NCBI GenBank assembly: GCA_000149265.1
Contig: CH003129.1
Span: 58,072 to 122,071 of the forward strand
From: Ciona savignyi
Taxonomy: Eukaryota > Chordata > Ascidiacea > Phlebobranchia > Cionidae
Reading direction: 5' to 3'
DNA: 64,000 bases
Part shown: positions 54,701 to 64,000 of the stretch, one piece after another
Layout of the letters: each line of letters begins with the position of its first letter
Numbering within the stretch: position 1 is the first letter of the stretch
Made by a program: the position numbers and the translations under genes
The notes under the pieces: model-generated
The model's database searches: none
The model's input: only the letters and a program-made list of their open reading frames with translations
Told to the model about the DNA's origin: nothing

Positions 54701-56714
54701 TCAACCGTTTGTTTAGGGCTGGAATTGAGTTCAGTGTTTAAGAAAGGGTTAGAATTAGTTTCCATAGTTTTAGTTTGCAGTTTCCCTCGTTCCCCCTTTC
54801 CCTCCTTATCCTGTTGCCTGATTTTCGTTTTCGGATTGTCTAAGACCTAATTCCCCCAGTGCAACGTGACGTGCGGGCCGGGATACCAGCGCAGACGCAC
54901 CGCGTGCTCCAGGTCGGGGATGTGCGATTCTCGGCAGAAACCGGTCGCAATCAAGCCGTGCTTGCTGAAAGTGTGCGTGGAATGGCGGACACTGCCGTGG
55001 GAGCGGGTATAACGCCACTGGATAGTTGCTTGCCTTGTGTACGCCATCGCAATCCTTGCGCTTTAGCTCTCTTGTTGAATGGCGGCCGAGAATGTCGATC
55101 AAACTGCCCGGAGATAATTTTCATGCAATTCACAACAAAGTGGACTCTAAACCCACGTCACAATCAAATGCACTAAACGGTTCGATGATTTCACAGTAAC
55201 AATCACCTGCATGACGTAATTTATGCGACGTGTGCCCTGTTCTCAATGCAGCATGCAGATTCACCGTATTTTCTCGCTTGATTTTCTAAATAAATAGAAC
55301 TAATTTCTGAATCACGACACATTTCACCGTTGCCCAAATGTGGCTTATGAATTGTTGCATGATATTAGTTTGCACAGAAAACCTAGATTGGCAAACATTT
55401 TAATGCAAATTTGTGAATGGTAAAAGCTGTACTTGTTGGTCTATAACCATGGGTGCACCTGAACCTTAGGTTTATGTAAAATTTCCCAAATTGCAATGGT
55501 AAGTGGGGTTGGTATGTTGGAAATAGCATACGTTATGGACAAGTGGTAACTTGTAACACAGTCCGGGAACCGACTGTTGCATAACGGCGGGTAAACTTTA
55601 TCCCACCAGCCACAGAGACCTGTATTCACTTCCTTTATTTACTTTATAGCGGGTTAAGTACGAACCCATTATGGTTTCGTCACTCAGACCGTTTTTAAAG
55701 TAGAAATTAATACATAACTTCTCCGCTTTAACCATTCTACCCACCACCGTTCCCTTTTAATGTCCTTTACAGTGTTCCGTAAATTGCGGCAACGGATTAC
55801 GGCACCGACGGACGGAATGCGTGGAAAAGAGAACGAGCGTTCCCAGCAATTCCTGTAATGTGAAACTGAAACCAAGGACCCATAAAAAGTGCTATAAGGG
55901 TCCTTGTCGTGTCACCGATTTCGGTTAGTACGATTGTGTTTTACCAGTAAAAATTTACCAGTATAAACATAAGTATATATGATTTGTATTGATGTAGTTC
56001 ATGCAACTAGTGAGAAGTACTCGTACATGCAACTAGTTTAGCCTTTGTTGTTTTAACCGATTTTTTTAGTTTACGCTTTAGTGGCTTTTTTCGTCGCTCG
56101 GTATATGGTATAAGAAAAGTCGTCGTAGCCTGGCTTGATTTAACGGTTAGATGAAATCCAATGGTCCTTACAGGCTGCTTTAAAAGATCTGACAATTACA
56201 CTGTACCCAATGCAGGCATAGAGTACCGTAAAATAACTGACCACTTGTTGTTTTAAACATGATGATAAAACTGGAAAAATTATCCTACCATACAAGTGGT
56301 AATATAATTAGAATTACCTCACACTGTACATCAGGGGTAGGCATTGGGCAACTTCTCTAGTCGGCGGGTCAGATGTGGGAAAATAAGGTCCTAGATGGGC
56401 CGGATTATTACATGAATAGTATTCAATACCTTAATTACAGGGAATATCTCCCTTGACCAAAGGCCCGCGGGGCGCGGGCCGTATGTTGCCCATGCCTGCT
56501 GTACAGAATTCAGACCACCCTCTTCACCCCACACCTAAATAACCTATTTTCATCAGACTTTAGTTCATGCTCCGGTGATCGACTGAAGCCGCAGTTCTGT
56601 ACAGTTTTAAAGCAATGGGGGAAATGTGTGCAACCCTCGCTGGCTATCCAGTGCTGCTCGACCTGCCATACTTTCACCAGCGTTCGTACCAAGGGAAGGC
56701 AGTCGGCTGAGTGA
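27788..56714 (+). CDS. ADAMTS7/12: ADAMTS7/ADAMTS12-type secreted metalloprotease, complete, 1523 residues
   Basis: Twenty-six exons join in phase: 27788-27935, 28571-29001, 31830-31992, 32976-33175, 33771-33854, 36334-36458, 37712-37861, 39992-40135, 41317-41467, 41887-41979, 42654-42863, 43538-43649, 44614-44747, 45785-45905, 47239-47378, 48030-48140, 49906-50047, 50750-50876, 51822-52041, 52955-53292, 53362-53809, 53870-54019, 54437-54610, 54860-55006, 55773-55923, 56557-56714. The total of 4572 nt is 1524 codons including TGA. Order: signal peptide, prodomain, RRSKR furin site, metalloprotease, disintegrin-like, TSR1, Cys-rich, spacer, TSR2-4, mucin-like segment, TSR5-8, PLAC. In vertebrates, eight TSRs with a mucin segment between TSR4 and TSR5 mark ADAMTS7 and ADAMTS12, which cleave matrix proteins such as COMP. 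ATG was chosen because a signal peptide follows. Oddities are an Ala in the zinc motif and a large insert in TSR4. Confidence 0.93.
28337..28485 (+). repeat. SINE-A, internally deleted
   Basis: CGCCTTTCAGTC joins directly to GTACAATGCAATAGCTCGGG, so the middle third is missing. It ends ACGGGAATAAACATAAG and CCTATCCTATCC. Confidence 0.75.
30412..30560. repeat. MITE-C, shortened copy
   Basis: GAAAACTAAAAGGAAC, TACACACTAAAATAAAG, TAGTGTCTGGGGTTAAGATT and TTTTAGTGCACAGTTTCCC then CCTTCCCTC. Confidence 0.8.
31528..31690. repeat. MITE-C, right end missing
   Basis: AGAAAACTAAATTGTGGAAT, GTGGGAAACTGCACACTAAA and TTAGGGCCGGGATTGAATTA. It stops where a SINE-A fragment (31695-31795) begins. Confidence 0.7.
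32831..32929 (+). mobile_element. SINE-B, representative copy
   Basis: This short family begins GTCGTGTGGCCGAATGGTTA (A-box-like), then ACGCGACCGATACATATACC, a CAAAAACGGTCTTA block, B-box-like GGGTTCGAAAC, TTAGCCCGGTA and an A-run. Head and boxes resemble a tRNA with a long variable arm, such as Ser or Leu; the source was not tested. More than 25 copies are in the window. This one ends 46 bp before the exon at 32976. Confidence 0.8.
33390..33503 (+). repeat. SINE-B copy
   Basis: GGTCGTGTGGCCGAATGGTT, ACGCGACCGATACATATACA and CATCCTGGGTTTGAAACT, then an A-rich end. Confidence 0.85.
33530..33740. repeat. MITE-C copy ending about 30 bp before an exon
   Basis: AGGAAGGGGAAACAAGG, AACTGCTTACTAAATC, CCCAGAACTAACGCTAAC and TTTTAGTGAGCAGTTTACC then CCTTTTAGTTTT. 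The exon begins at 33771. Confidence 0.8.
34030..34201 (-). repeat. Eroded SINE-A followed by a TA microsatellite
   Basis: GTCGTCAGATTACCTGG, CACAGTCGGGTTACCGGTGC and TGTAATGTGTTG are SINE-A pieces. A TA run lies at 34184-34201. Confidence 0.6.
34725..34920. repeat. MITE-C copy
   Basis: ACTACAAGGAGGAAAAAGGG, GTGCGCACTTAAACTATGG, ATCTCAACCCCAGAACTAG and CCTCCTTGTAGTTTTCC. Confidence 0.8.
35148..35370. mobile_element. MITE-C, best complete copy (about 220 bp, long terminal inverted repeats)
   Basis: The left end is AACTAAAAGGAGGGGAAGCG, then GGGAAACTGCACATTAAAAT. The centre has TTAGTTCTGGGGTTAATATC and GGGGCAGGGTTAGAATTAG. The right end is GTGAGCAGTTTCTATCC, then TTCCCTGTTTTCC. The two ends are inverted copies, so the element could fold into a hairpin. 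No ORF or transposase is present. At least 11 copies or fragments occur in the window. I did not identify its superfamily. Confidence 0.75.
36127..36272 (-). repeat. SINE-A head half
   Basis: GAACCCATTAATCTGCTGG, CTTGCCCAAGAACACAACCG, CCTTCGGCTGAAAGGCG and ACTAATCCACCAGACTAATC, which is the tRNA-like head. Ends about 60 bp before the exon at 36334. Confidence 0.85.
36491..36885 (+). repeat. Three SINE-B copies in a row (one truncated)
   Basis: Copies at about 36491-36602, 36649-36730 (tail replaced) and 36768-36884. Each has a GTCGTGTGGCCGAATGG-like head. The last ends ATTATGGGTTCGAAACTTAG and an A-run. Confidence 0.8.
37195..37425. repeat. MITE-C copy
   Basis: GCGGGAAGGAAGGAAGGGG, CTGCTCCCTTAAACTATGA, CTGATCTCAACCCCAGAAG and ATTTTAGTATGTAGTTTCC then CCTCTTTTTAGTTTTC. 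Confidence 0.8.
37465..37735 (+). repeat. Tandem duplication of SINE-B plus the 5' edge of ADAMTS exon 7
   Basis: GCCCGGGAAAATAAAACCC, TTTTTTCCCGCAGACGAAAC and ATCTGTAGCCGGTCG at about 37541-37593 recur as GCCCGGGAAAATGAAACCC, TTTTCTCCGCAGACGGAAT and ATCTGCAGTCGGTCG at 37680-37734. The second copy is the real acceptor (exon starts 37712). The first is a decoy acceptor with about 24 bp of exon-like sequence. Confidence 0.8.
38545..38800 (+). repeat. Unnamed repeat E, copy 1
   Basis: Shares GTAGTCAGCA, TGTATAAA, GTCTAACGGTTTTT, GGGAAAGATAA/GGGTAAGATAA and GACA-GTAAT-ATTATTA with 43677-43935 in the same order and spacing. Confidence 0.65.
38990..39150. repeat. Tandem repeat, about 29-bp unit
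   Basis: About five imperfect copies of TATCCGAAGGTCTAATGAT/TTATTCGAAGGCCTAATTA. Confidence 0.85.
39340..39490 (-). repeat. Unnamed repeat F, copy 1
   Basis: On the minus strand it shares ATGCCAGACTTGCAAATGGC, ATGATCCAA-GCTTTGAA and AAATGTGTTCCTTAATT with 46675-46865 on the plus strand. Confidence 0.75.
40309..40672 (+). repeat. Three consecutive SINE-B copies
   Basis: Copies at about 40309-40423, 40437-40548 and 40556-40672 are head-to-tail, each with a GGCCGAATGGTTAACGCGA-type head and, in the first two, an A-run tail. Confidence 0.85.
40950..41215. repeat. Inverted repeat followed by a 30-bp tandem array (CCCGTCCCGCTCATG)
   Basis: TCCGTCACTAATATGAGCGG at about 40961 is the inverse of CCGCTCATGTTAGTGACG at about 41030, with a loop of about 40 bp. 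Then 4-5 direct copies of CACCCCGTCCCGCTCATGTT-AGTGACGGAAA follow, more diverged to the right. Confidence 0.85.
41545..41748. repeat. MITE-C copy
   Basis: AGCTAAAAGGAGGGAAGGAG, TGAACACTAAAATGAAGA, TTAGTTCGGGGGTTAAGAG and TTTTAGTGACCACTTTCCC then CCCTTCTTATAGT. Confidence 0.85.
42130..42370 (+). repeat. Diverged SINE-A
   Basis: GGATCGAAACCAGTCGATAG, TCGGCTGTGTCCTTC, ACACACTGCAATATTTACGG and AGTCTGGCGATTGACAGTG. Confidence 0.6.
42405..42497 (+). repeat. SINE-B copy, internal deletion
   Basis: GTCGTGTGGCCGAATGGTTA and AATACCGACTATACAAAAA, then AATTCGAACCTTAGCCCGG and an A-run. The TACATATA part is missing. Confidence 0.8.
43267..43496 (+). repeat. Two SINE-B copies in a row
   Basis: About 43267-43362 and 43387-43496. 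They ended up as a direct pair; the second ends 42 bp before the exon at 43538. Confidence 0.85.
43677..43935 (+). repeat. Unnamed repeat E, copy 2
   Basis: Partner of 38545-38800 (see that entry), about 5.1 kb away in the same orientation. Confidence 0.65.
43972..44082 (+). repeat. SINE-B copy
   Basis: CTGTCTGGCCGAACGGTTAA, GCGACAGATACATATATACC and ATCATGGGTTCGAAACTTGG, then an A-run. Confidence 0.85.
44231..44517 (-). repeat. SINE-A, nearly complete copy
   Basis: GGATAGGCTATTCATTTTTA, GTGAATGGGAAAACCAAGGG, TACCGGAGCTATTGCAGTGT, CAAGGACACAGCCGACTAGC and a head of GCAAATCCACCAAGCTAATA. Ends about 100 bp before the exon at 44614. Confidence 0.88.
44932..45020 (-). repeat. SINE-B copy (minus)
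   Basis: CCAAGTTTCGAACGCGTGAT, GTATATGTCGCGTTAACCAT and TCGGTCACATAAT. Confidence 0.7.
45355..45612 (-). repeat. SINE-A copy
   Basis: CCATCGTCAGATCACCTCGC, AGAACCCATTAATCTGCTGG, AAGTGCCTTGCCCAA and GCACTAATACACCAGC. Confidence 0.82.
45643..45735 (+). repeat. SINE-B copy
   Basis: GTTCTGTGACCAAATGGTTA, ACGCGGCCTATAAAAAAAAC and TTCAAACCTTAGCCGGTA. Ends about 50 bp before the exon at 45785. Confidence 0.75.
45972..46237 (+). repeat. SINE-A copy, plus strand, nearly complete
   Basis: TAGATTAGTCTAAAGGGTTA, TGCGTCGCCTTTCAGCTGG, GGTACGAAACTGGTCGC, CTGCAATAGCTCCGGTAACC and CGGACATAAACATAAATT. Confidence 0.88.
46675..46865 (+). repeat. Unnamed repeat F, copy 2 (inverted relative to copy 1)
   Basis: See 39340-39490. 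Shared blocks run from ATGCCAGACTTGCAAATGGC to GATTTGATCCCAGTAATT. Confidence 0.75.
47045..47148 (+). repeat. SINE-B copy
   Basis: TGTCGTATGGCCGAATGGTT, ACGCGACTGATACAGAG, ATGGGTTCAAAACTGAGC and an A-run. Confidence 0.82.
47697..47785 (-). repeat. SINE-B copy (minus) after a G-rich tract
   Basis: GTCGAACCCATAATGGG, GCATATGTATCGGCCGTG and TTAACCTTTCGGCC. A run of T then G lies just before it (47641-47670). Confidence 0.7.
48141..48785. other. ADAMTS intron segment with no recognised gene
   Basis: Contains TATA-CAGTATAAACA/AAGTATAAATGGAGG repeats and a GC-rich island (48470-48545, GCGCGGCAAAGTAGTGCG). I see no coding exon. Confidence 0.5.
48790..48952. repeat. Direct duplication of about 68-75 bp
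   Basis: TTTGTTAAACGCACAGAAAT, AAAACAATAAACAATACAAA and AATAAAGTATCTC occur twice in a row, with AATCAATCAATCAA ahead of each. Confidence 0.9.
49027..49245. repeat. MITE-C copy
   Basis: GCACTAAAAGGAGGAAAAGC, TTCACATTAAAACTATGG, ACCCCAGAACTAACCC and TTTTTAGTGTGGAGTTTTTC then CCGCCTTTTAGTTTCC. Confidence 0.85.
49300..49880 (+). repeat. SINE-A whose 3' part expanded into an 83-bp minisatellite (5 units)
   Basis: A diverged SINE-A head and middle (GATATAAACCAGTCGATGGC, CAACAAAATGCAATAG) lead into CGGTGGGCGAGAGGTAATC, AACGATTGTCCATGTGTTAA, CGCTATTT-ATCCACGG and AAATATAGCATAAATAT. This stretch is repeated five times, starting near 49466, 49549, 49632, 49715 and 49798. The repeated unit is the SINE-A 3' region itself. 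The array ends about 25 bp before the exon at 49906. Confidence 0.88.
50125..50287 (-). mobile_element. hAT-like MITE (family D) with perfect 8-bp target duplication
   Basis: A 163-bp element bounded by CAGGCAGGGACTA and TTGCCCACCCCT. It is flanked by ATTTAAAC at 50117-50124 and 50288-50295. CCCGCCGACTAGAGAAGTT and GGCCCGCAGTGAAGG match the copies at 56332 and 58980 in reverse orientation. Confidence 0.85.
50452..50728 (+). repeat. Two SINE-B copies before exon 50750
   Basis: The first copy (50452-50607) carries a partial internal duplication of its tail half. The second (50622-50728) has CGCGTAGCCTAAAGGTTAAC and ATCATGGGTTGGAACCCTAG and ends about 22 bp before the exon. Confidence 0.8.
50877..51560. 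repeat. Tandem duplication of an intron start, about 5 units of 110-150 bp
   Basis: Each unit begins with donor-like sequence and an ATGCAACGGGTGGAA-like block (GTAAGTAGCTGTGCAATGGG, AGTAAATAGATATGCAACGG, GTAAGTAAGTATGCGACGGG, ATTAAGTGACTACTGAACG, ATTAAGCATCTATGCAAGGG). CCGAGGTT, a G-rich piece, GTTATTA and GTCAAGTATACT follow. Unit 1 starts at the real donor of exon 50750-50876. Confidence 0.8.
52070..52430. repeat. Eroded SINE-A pieces, both orientations
   Basis: CTGGATCGAAGCCAGTCTAC and GCTTAACGCACTTTACTTG (plus); ATAGGATATTTATGCAAGGG and GAGGCTATTGCAGTGTGTTG (minus). They may be two nested insertions. Confidence 0.6.
52445..52558 (-). repeat. SINE-B copy (minus)
   Basis: TTTACCGAGCTAGGTTTCG, TATGTATCGGCCGCGTTAAC and CATTCGACCACACGACTGTA. 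Confidence 0.85.
53362..53809 (+). other. ADAMTS7/12: ADAMTS mucin-like segment exon
   Basis: One exon encodes about 149 residues rich in Ser, Thr, Gly, Pro and Asp ([34 protein letters not shown]), likely O-glycosylated, ending WLTGVWGQ at the start of TSR5. It contains Ser-Gly-Ser and Gly-Ser-Gly runs that could also take glycosaminoglycan. It is shorter than the vertebrate mucin domain. Flanking introns are only 69 and 60 bp. Confidence 0.85.
54283..54390 (+). repeat. SINE-B copy
   Basis: CATGTGGGCGAACGGTTAAC, GCGACCGGTATATACAAC and GGATTGGAAACCTAACCCGG. Ends about 46 bp before the exon at 54437. Confidence 0.8.
54640..54815. repeat. MITE-C copy between exons
   Basis: CGCACACTTAATGAAGATAA, GAGTTCAGTGTTTAAGAAAG and TTTTAGTTTGCAGTTTCCC then CCTCCTTATCC. 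It fills most of the 54611-54859 intron. Confidence 0.75.
56332..56498 (+). mobile_element. hAT-like MITE (family D) in the last ADAMTS intron
   Basis: 167 bp, starting CAGGGGTAGGCATTGGGCAA and ending TTGCCCATGCCTG. It is flanked by CTGTACAT (56324-56331) and CTGTACAG (56499-56506), 7 of 8 matching. It ends 58 bp before the PLAC exon. Confidence 0.83.
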
Positions 56715-57203
56715 AAAAACTTCAAACTGTGACGCAACACTCAGCATAGAAAATAACAGAATACCGATGAAGTTGGCAATACCAGCATTCGTATGACGAA
56801 TACCGTTCCGATTCCTTCCAAATTTGTTCAAAATAGGGACAACTGCAGTAATCTAATCACTGTGCTTTTATGTTAATAGGCAAGCAACATGCACACCGGG
56901 CGCTGTGTTGCAATCGCAGCTTCACTTATGGCTCGAATTTTGCCAACAAACGGCCCAGTGACTCACATAGGTTGAATTACACCGAGAAACGTTTTCTCTA
57001 GACAGTTGCTCTTACCACAAATTGTGTTCCATTGATTGTTGTACTGTATTCTACCGATTATCAGCATATATAGGAACAGCATCGCTTTTTCGTACGCTCT
57101 GCTATAATGCTGGCTTTTAACTGCTACGTAAATTAAACGAATTTGTCTTCATTTATGGTTAAAGAGGCGAAGGTTTCCTTTATTTTTAAGTTAAGGCCGA
57201 AGT

Positions 57204-57209
57204 AATAAA
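57204..57209 (+). terminator. Candidate poly(A) signal of ADAMTS
   Basis: AATAAA lies about 490 bp after the TGA and is the first perfect copy I see. Confidence 0.4.
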
Positions 57210-57454
57210 TCGTTCATTTTAGCCAACTAACAGCAATTTTGCATAGATGCCTTATGCCATATTGAAAAATCGAGGGGTAAAAGACCAAATGAATCCAAAA
57301 TTGCACATTATTTTTCCATGCTAACTTGTAATCAGACAGAAATTTGACGATTACCATTGTCACAGCGTCATTGGTTTTCTCACTCACAAGGATAAATCAT
57401 TTATCCCAAATTAACTAGCATTGAACTAACTTTGACATTAGATTTTCTAGAAAA

Positions 57455-57743
57455 GGATAGAATATTCATATTCATCCCGTGAATGGGAAAACCAAGGGGG
57501 TTATCACACGGGCAATCGTCAAATCACCTCGTGCCCATCGTCGGGTTACCGGAGCTATTGCAGTGTGTTGTATACGATAGACACGTTCCTTCAATTTGTT
57601 AGAACCCATTGATCCGCTGGGTTCAGGCAATGTCCGTAAAGTGCCTTGCCCAAGGACACAACCGACTAGCTAGCGACCAGTTTCGCACCTTTAACCTTTC
57701 GATTGAAAGTCGACGCAATTAATCGCTAGGCCAACCGGCCGGA
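57455..57743 (-). repeat. SINE-A, nearly complete copy
   Basis: GGATAGAATATTCATATTCA, CGTCGGGTTACCGGAGCTAT, ATCCGCTGGGTTCAGGCAAT, CAACCGACTAGCTAGCGACC and a head ending AACCGGCCGG. Confidence 0.88.
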
Positions 57744-57909
57744 CGAAATTACCAGAAACTACACTTTATCTCCGTATTAAGGTAAACGAAGGTCTATTAC
57801 ACGAAATTACCAGATTATGTCATGCCCACAGTCGAGATTTAACATTACTTGATGAATCTATTAGTATAAGCAAGGTAGGGAATTAATACGGCACCAGGTT
57901 TTACACAAG

Positions 57910-58292
57910 AAACCGTCATAAGCTCGTCATCAAGTCTGTTATACGTCGGGGTTGTTCTCAAGACCGTGTTTGGTGTATAATTGGGTCGATGAATTGGCCG
58001 CGCTAACCATTCGACCACACGATCGTTTCAACACAGTTTCCAATTTTTTTACCGTCTCGAGTTCGATCCCATGATGGGCTCCTCACTAAGTCGGTTTTTT
58101 ATGTATGTATTGGTATGAATCGGTCGCTTTAACCATTTGGCCACACGACGGTTCACCCAGTTTTCTATTTTTTAGGAGACTTTTTTTAACCGCCAAGTTT
58201 CGAACCCATGATGAGATCGTTACTTGGACCGTTTTTATGTATGTATTTGGTATATGAATCGGTCGCGTTAGCCATTTGGTCACACGACCGTT
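57910..58292 (-). repeat. Three consecutive SINE-B copies (minus)
   Basis: Copies at about 57910-58022, 58042-58150 and 58178-58292. Each carries TTCGATCCCATGATGGG- or TTCGAACCCATGATGAG-like B-box complements (first copy weak) and a TAACCATTTGGCCACACGAC-like head complement. Confidence 0.82.
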
Positions 58293-58605
58293 CACCCAGT
58301 TTCCTATTCGCCGCACATATGACTCGCTTAACCCTTGAGTGCCACCGTGTGACACAGCAAATTCTGAAAAGCCAAGTCCACAAAGCATTGCTTCGCAAAT
58401 ATAATCTATATTTTATATAAGGATGTCAACGTAAAATAAAGAAACGTGCGACACGAACAACAGTCGATTGCAATCCTCGATAACTTCCACGCAATGCGTG
58501 CAATAAAGCAATAATCTGCATAAAACCCCCCGGGGGAAACACCTAGAAACGATCGGTGAAGGAAAGGTGTAGGATCAGGTCAATGTTAAAATTGAGTGAC
58601 ACAAA

Positions 58606-64000
<5,395 letters not shown>

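Larger units (their letters stand above)
53870..56714 (+). other. ADAMTS7/12: ADAMTS TSR5-TSR8 and C-terminal PLAC domain
   Basis: Four TSRs follow, one per exon boundary: [48 protein letters not shown] and [16 protein letters not shown]. If the donor at 55924 were not used, the frame would stop at TAG 55926. Splicing to 56557 gives a clean PLAC domain ([21 protein letters not shown]) and the TGA at 56712-56714. Confidence 0.88.
56715..58605. other. Convergent intergenic region between ADAMTS and PGGT1B
   Basis: Contains the ADAMTS 3' UTR, a complete SINE-A (57455-57743) and three minus-strand SINE-B copies (57910-58292). ORFs at 58086-58420 on both strands are SINE-derived. No gene is seen. 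Confidence 0.7.

Noticed and set aside
55924-55928. ADAMTS ending at TAG 55926 after TSR8
   Set aside because: A GT donor just before it joins in phase to 56557-56714, which encodes a convincing PLAC domain.
58086-58420. ORFs of 70-100 residues in the convergent intergenic region
   Set aside because: They lie inside three SINE-B copies.

Overview
The window looks like nuclear DNA of an ascidian tunicate, most likely Ciona or a close relative. Genes are split into many short exons with canonical GT..AG introns, several only 50-70 bp long. Introns are AT-rich and crowded with short tRNA-derived and TIR-type elements. The proteins are clearly chordate-type. No species marker is decisive, and a 242-base run of N marks an assembly gap.

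Four protein-coding genes can be reconstructed exon by exon with consistent splice phase. (1) Bases 1-16711, plus strand: the C-terminal 915 residues of a kinesin-3 motor protein of the KIF1A/KIF1B (unc-104) type, ending in its PH domain. (2) Bases 19618-25497, plus strand: a 962-residue protein I do not recognise, with an Arg/Ser-rich N-terminus, a long low-complexity middle encoded mostly by one 1.8-kb exon, and two duplicated C-terminal Cys/Trp membrane modules. A 17-codon upstream ORF overlaps its start. (3) Bases 27788-56714, plus strand: a complete 26-exon, 1523-residue secreted metalloprotease of the ADAMTS7/ADAMTS12 type. Its order is prodomain, furin site, catalytic domain, disintegrin-like domain, TSR1, Cys-rich domain, spacer, TSR2-4, mucin-like segment, TSR5-8 and PLAC. 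The zinc motif carries Ala in place of the usual Gly. (4) Bases 58606-63952, minus strand, with its 5' end outside the window: the beta subunit of protein geranylgeranyltransferase I, with an unexpected C-terminal hydrophobic segment resembling a tail anchor.

Between and inside the genes lie several recurring repeat families. SINE-A is about 280 bp with a tRNA-like head. SINE-B is about 110 bp, also tRNA-like, with an A-rich tail. MITE-C is about 200 bp with long GGGAA/TTCCC-rich inverted ends. There are hAT-like elements with 8-bp target duplications and several minisatellites. These are dense from about 17 kb onward and sparse in the first 16 kb of KIF1 introns. Several elements sit within tens of bases of exon borders.

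The genes show no obvious shared pathway. KIF1 is a vesicle motor, ADAMTS7/12 an extracellular protease, and PGGT1B prenylates small GTPases. The ADAMTS and PGGT1B genes converge tail to tail. The most notable observations are the possible membrane-anchored GGTase-I beta, the duplicated membrane module of the unrecognised protein with its ATGA uORF overlap, and the variant ADAMTS zinc motif.
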